A stretch of DNA of 64,000 nt from Gordius sp. MW1 (lineage: Eukaryota > Nematomorpha > Gordioida > Gordea > Gordiidae): positions 5,904,501-5,968,500 of the forward strand of contig OZ038530.1 of NCBI GenBank assembly GCA_964036665.1, in the 5' to 3' direction. Position numbers and translations under genes: made by a program. Numbering within the stretch: position 1 is the first letter of the stretch; every line of letters begins with the position of its first letter. Below, one piece after another: positions 59,901-64,000 of the stretch. The notes below the pieces were generated by a model. It was not told the DNA's origin. It did not search any database and saw only the letters and a list, made by a program, of their open reading frames with translations.

Positions 59901-60030
59901 ATTCCTTCGTAGGACGACCCTTTGAACGTGTAATAGCATTGAGATTTAGGAGGGTAATATGAAGGATAATTTGGGGTAAAAAAGGTCCCTTTCTTTGTTT
60001 TAGAACCATCAAATACATGCACGCATACAC
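56951..60030 (-). CDS. Neto-type CUB-CUB-LDLa transmembrane protein (5' exon not found)
   Basis: Minus-strand exons, 5' to 3': 60030-59853, 59570-59020, 58978-58825, 58030-57957, 57883-57722, 57672-57532, 57489-57300, 57128-56951. All are in phase; 541 residues plus an unseen signal-peptide exon upstream. CUB1 runs from VCVHVFDG to NASFNFVPE and CUB2 from VCHNFINDQSAG to GGFKIRWVKV, each with four cysteines. CUB1 has the calcium-site style NDYLEVY. Then come a Cys-rich link, one LDL-receptor class A module ending GIDATDEERC, a single TM helix (LSVVIPLIIVGSTILCLLV) and a Ser-rich cytosolic tail ending PTRV. This order matches Neto, an auxiliary subunit of ionotropic glutamate receptors; worm SOL-2 is of this type. 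Alternative: another CUB/LDLa receptor of the suppressor-of-lurcher group. Confidence 0.85.
58045..58746 (-). repeat. Repeat X, copy 2, in an intron of the Neto-like gene
   Basis: Minus-strand copy of repeat X: TAGAGAACTGCAAAG at 58746, CCCGAACCCGAC repeats, the AT-rich body, then CCCGACCCGAAAGC repeats. It fills nearly all of the intron 58031-58824. It holds GCCCATGAGGG once, the unoccupied equivalent of the foldback target site in copy 1. Confidence 0.75.
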
Positions 60031-63000
60031 CTAAAATTATCGACAATATGTGCAAAAGATATAATAAAACCCTTTTTTGCTATAGTTTACTTATCAATAA
60101 TGTCTTTTTTGTTAAGTTATGTATCCTCTTAATAGAAACCACATTTTTTCTCAGTGTTGTGTTTTAATTTCATATTTCACATCTCGAAACTTTTTTGTGT
60201 ACAAACTATTAACTATACCATTAAAACTTTTATTTTTAATTATATTTTTCAAATTTGTTACAATATTCAAGTTATCTTTCTACCTTTTATATGCGTTTAA
60301 CCAATATGAATTTTAAACGGCACAAATAGAAACAGCCTTGAGCCGAGATAATCTTATGATCTAATTTACATAATTGCCATAAAGCGGATGCTGCGTGGGT
60401 GGGTGACCAAAAGAATGCACCAAGGACACACAATTACATTTGCGTCCTATTCCGTTAGAACAAATCCATTATTGATTAAATCTGAGCCCAAGCCTGCTTT
60501 AATTGTTAATTATTATTTTTGCCAAAGTCTACTAACCAAATATGTAACTTAATGATGTATAAATATTGTTAGGCCATTGAATTTATTAAAATATTAGGGA
60601 TTATATACTCTTTTTTAATATTAATTTGGTTTTGCAAACCTCCCAAATATTTTTTTCCTCAAATTTATCATGATTATTGTAACGTCTCTAAAAATCATCA
60701 TAATGCATAATTAAAAAATCAAGTATGTTAATTAATATACGCAGTGAAGCATACATTTGGCATTAATGATAGCCACTATATGAATTAGTTCAATGGCGTT
60801 ATATTAACGAGTTGATTAAATATATTATTTGCAATATTTCTGTAATTCAAATAATTTACTTAAAATTTTTACGAAATTTTGAATTAGGAATATCAGAATT
60901 ATTTCTTCATTTTTTCTGTTGTCCATTCGATGCCTCAAAGAATACTAGAATACAGCTTCAATTTTATTATTGAATGCAATCCTATTTATTAGAAGGGCGG
61001 CATAAAGGATTGGATATCAAAGAATCCCGATTTAAAGATTTTGAAATATATATCATGATTTTTGTCGATATTATAACCATTTCTAAGTTATTGGAGCCAT
61101 CTGTAGAATAAATTGGAATTTTGTGCGCTTCGAATAATAAATCACGCTAATCGATGTATCCTATATGAGATGGGCTAATGTTGAAGATGATGATAATGTA
61201 TTAAAATTAATATTCTTAAAGCGTCATCTAAATAACATTTTCCCATTTAAACACAATAATCTGGAAACTAACTTAAAAATATAAATTTAATTATATTAAA
61301 ATTCAAATACTGTTTAGATTAAGAATAAATTAAAAACTGATCAAAAAAAGCATAAAAGTGTTGAAAATATTAATATTTATAAAAATGAGGAAAGAGGGAT
61401 GGATGAGTTTATTTACTGAAAAAGTTATTATTCTGAATGAATGAGAAATCGATTTTTGTTCACTCATCCAGTGGGTGGGTGTTGGATGTAGATAGTGGAT
61501 TTGGTGTAAATCTCCTTAACAACCAAAGGATTCATCATTTAATTTTTGTTTAACATCCTCCTCCATTATGCTTTCTTTAAACGCTCTTTTAGAGTAGTAG
61601 ATTTAAGTTTATTTAATGCTTGTCTACTTATATTTTAGCTGTCTTATTCTATAGGAATTAAATTAATTCGCTTTGGCATGTGTCTATTCAAATTTAAATG
61701 CAATTACACATAAATTGTACCATAGTATATTTAACATTTGAAAGAAAAAGCTTTTAACCAATTTTTATAATTCAAACCTCAAACTTTCCTCCAATAATTT
61801 ATTCATTTTTAAATAAGCTTTAATGGGTCGGAAAAAGGTATTAGAGTAGCTTCTCACAATTAATGAGGCGAAAGTAAGTGTTTTGGTTAAATCCCGTCGC
61901 TTTTTATCTCTTTACTTTCTAATCTATTTTATTATGACAGATATATTTTTTAACTAACGAAATTTGTTCCATTTTATAGCTCTTCTAAAATCAATTTTTT
62001 CTATTGAAATTAAGGAAAAACATTATAATTTTTGGATGAAAATAATAACACAATAAGTACAAAAATTGAATCAGTTGATTAATGTAATTTGTTATTAATA
62101 CTTTGTAAGCCTTAAATCTTTTATTGTAAGTCATTATTTTTTTAAAATAGAAATCATATTATGTATTTAAAATTTTCAAACGAGGCGAACTTGATCTTAA
62201 ATTGTGAAGCTTCATCGCAACCATAATTGTTAGTATATCAATGAGAGTTAATGAAATAGAACATTAAATAGTATTTGAAAAGTGAATGATAAACTCTAGA
62301 CTTAAAAATTGCTAAAAACCTATAATTAAAGATCAATAAAAATTATACATTAAAGACTCTAATCAGAGTGATATACAACCCTAGCGCATACAAGGGTCGA
62401 TTATTGTATTAAACGACTCTTTGTTCATCTAAATTATTTTCCCAAAAAATTGTAAATAAATTAAAAAATAATTGTATAAAAGCTTAAAAATATAGATCAA
62501 AGAGTATCTATTATTGAATTAAATCCATTTTTGTACACGTTACTCATATGAATTAATGATTACTAATAATTTTATATTATATTTAATTTTATTTACAAGA
62601 TTTGATCTAGGAGAGACGGGGCTAAATAAAAACCGGGGTTCATGTAACTTTGTGATTATTTTTTGTTATATAATATCAGTCAATGATTTTATGGAAAAAA
62701 ATAGAATTAAAAATTTACAAAGGAAAATAGTTTGTCGGGTAGTAGTAAGTAACCTTAACTAAATTTTGTATTTTTTAATTTTTTGGTTATATATTTTAAA
62801 TTGACCTATTTATTTTTTTAGTTATAAAGGAGTATTAATTTTTTAACTATCGTCATCGTGAATCAATAACTTTTTTTATTTGCATTATATTATGGTAAAT
62901 TATTATTAATCATATAAAATATAGGAGTAGGGGCAAGCGGAGAAGAGTTAGTGCTGGTTCTGCCTTATTGTTCTGAACTCATCAAGACAAATAACAAGAA

Positions 63001-64000
63001 ATGAGAAATTAAAATTAGCTTTAATATTTCAACTTAAGATCTGGAAGAGAAATACTAGGGTTATATATTAATAGACTATTTAGAGATTTTTGTCAATGTA
63101 GAATTTATTTTATAGGTGCATGGGTCATGTTGTCATCTTGACCAATATCACATTTATATACTATATTTTTTTCATCAAAAAATTTTATTTACATTAAATT
63201 GAGAAGGAAAATTAAAAAAGTAGTGTACACCTAAATGGTTATTGTATCCCCAAAGAGGCTAAGTTCCCGGGTGCATTTTAAATTTATAGGACTTTTGCTA
63301 ATTTTGAAATCAATTTGTAAAAAAAACAACAAAAATGTTTTCTATTGTTTTTCTAATAATAGAAATAGACCTTAAAAATGTATTCCAAAAAATTAAAAGA
63401 AAACTTTTAGCGCGTTTTTTATGTTTATTTTAGACCAGGTCTATTCTATAATTATTTAATTAATTTAATAATAATCAACATTAGAGCCAAAGCTAAATCA
63501 ATGGCTCTGATGCATAAATGAATTTTGGTAACATTCATCGTACGCTTCATTTTTTTGTCTATAAAAATTATTCGTAAGAAGTACAAAAAAATAAAAAACA
63601 TAACGCATAACAAATAAACGCTATTGATTTAAAATATAAAGGTCCTAGCTGAATTTTTAACTTTTGCCTATGTCTAATGAACTTCTGACATTTTCACAAA
63701 AACTAATACTATCATGGGCGTAGCCAGGGGGGCAGGGGGGAGGCGCGTAATTAAGAACCTAATTAGTAAAAAAAACTAAAGAATCCCGAAAGATTTATAA
63801 TTATAATATGTTAATAGAACCTTACAAGTCGTAATTTTTATTTTTCGTTCTGCTCCCACAATCACGGGGTTTGGTTTAATCATTTTGTCTATTTTGATCA
63901 AGTAGGCGCCATGTTCTAATTAATCTTCTTAATGATCAAAACTTTATTTGTTTTCATTTTCTACGTAACACAAGATGGTACTTCCTCTGAAGTCTGCACC
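60031..64000. other. AT-rich region upstream of the Neto-like gene, no recognised gene
   Basis: The missing first exon (with signal peptide, ending in phase 1) should lie here or beyond, but I cannot single one out. A TIR-like end at 62608 (TAGGAGAGACGGGGCT) matches the element at 3895-4830. A hAT MITE terminus, CATGGGCGTAGCCAGG, lies at 63713. Open frames such as 60119-60316 and 62556-62762 are low-complexity and unconvincing. Confidence 0.5.

Overview
This is animal nuclear DNA: AT-rich, with spliced genes, many class II transposons and no bacterial features. By exon assembly I find four protein genes. They are two tandem Na+/H+ exchangers (NHE-A, 5' exon outside the window; NHE-B, apparently complete), a purine nucleoside phosphorylase with an unusual base pocket, and, on the minus strand, a Neto-type receptor with the order CUB-CUB-LDLa-TM (5' exon not found). 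Many introns are only 35-50 nt. NHE, PNP and Neto-type genes together suggest a bilaterian invertebrate, possibly an ecdysozoan, but I cannot name a species.

Layout. 1-9.7 kb: NHE-A, whose last intron is swollen to 5.5 kb by a TIR element, a hAT element and a Helitron. 9.7-38.5 kb: a transposon graveyard between the two NHE genes. It holds two hAT copies in opposite orientation with perfect 8-bp target duplications (10.5-15.0 and 33.6-36.1 kb), and three copies of one complex repeat family, called S here (15.75-17.7, 25.1-28.5 and 30.2-32.1 kb). It also holds a BEL/Pao relic interrupted by an RTE-like LINE, two foldback elements and a near-central G/C hairpin. 38.5-46.1 kb: NHE-B. 46.1-51.9 kb: repeat X, carrying a 2.04-kb foldback. 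51.9-55.7 kb: PNP. 57.0-60.0 kb: the Neto-like gene. 60.0-64.0 kb: AT-rich, no recognised coding sequence.

The four genes do not form one pathway. The NHE pair is a gene duplication (exons 2-10 have identical lengths in both copies). PNP belongs to purine salvage and the CUB protein to synaptic receptor accessory functions. Gene models were built by hand from splice sites, reading phase and family resemblance. Every internal junction listed keeps the frame.
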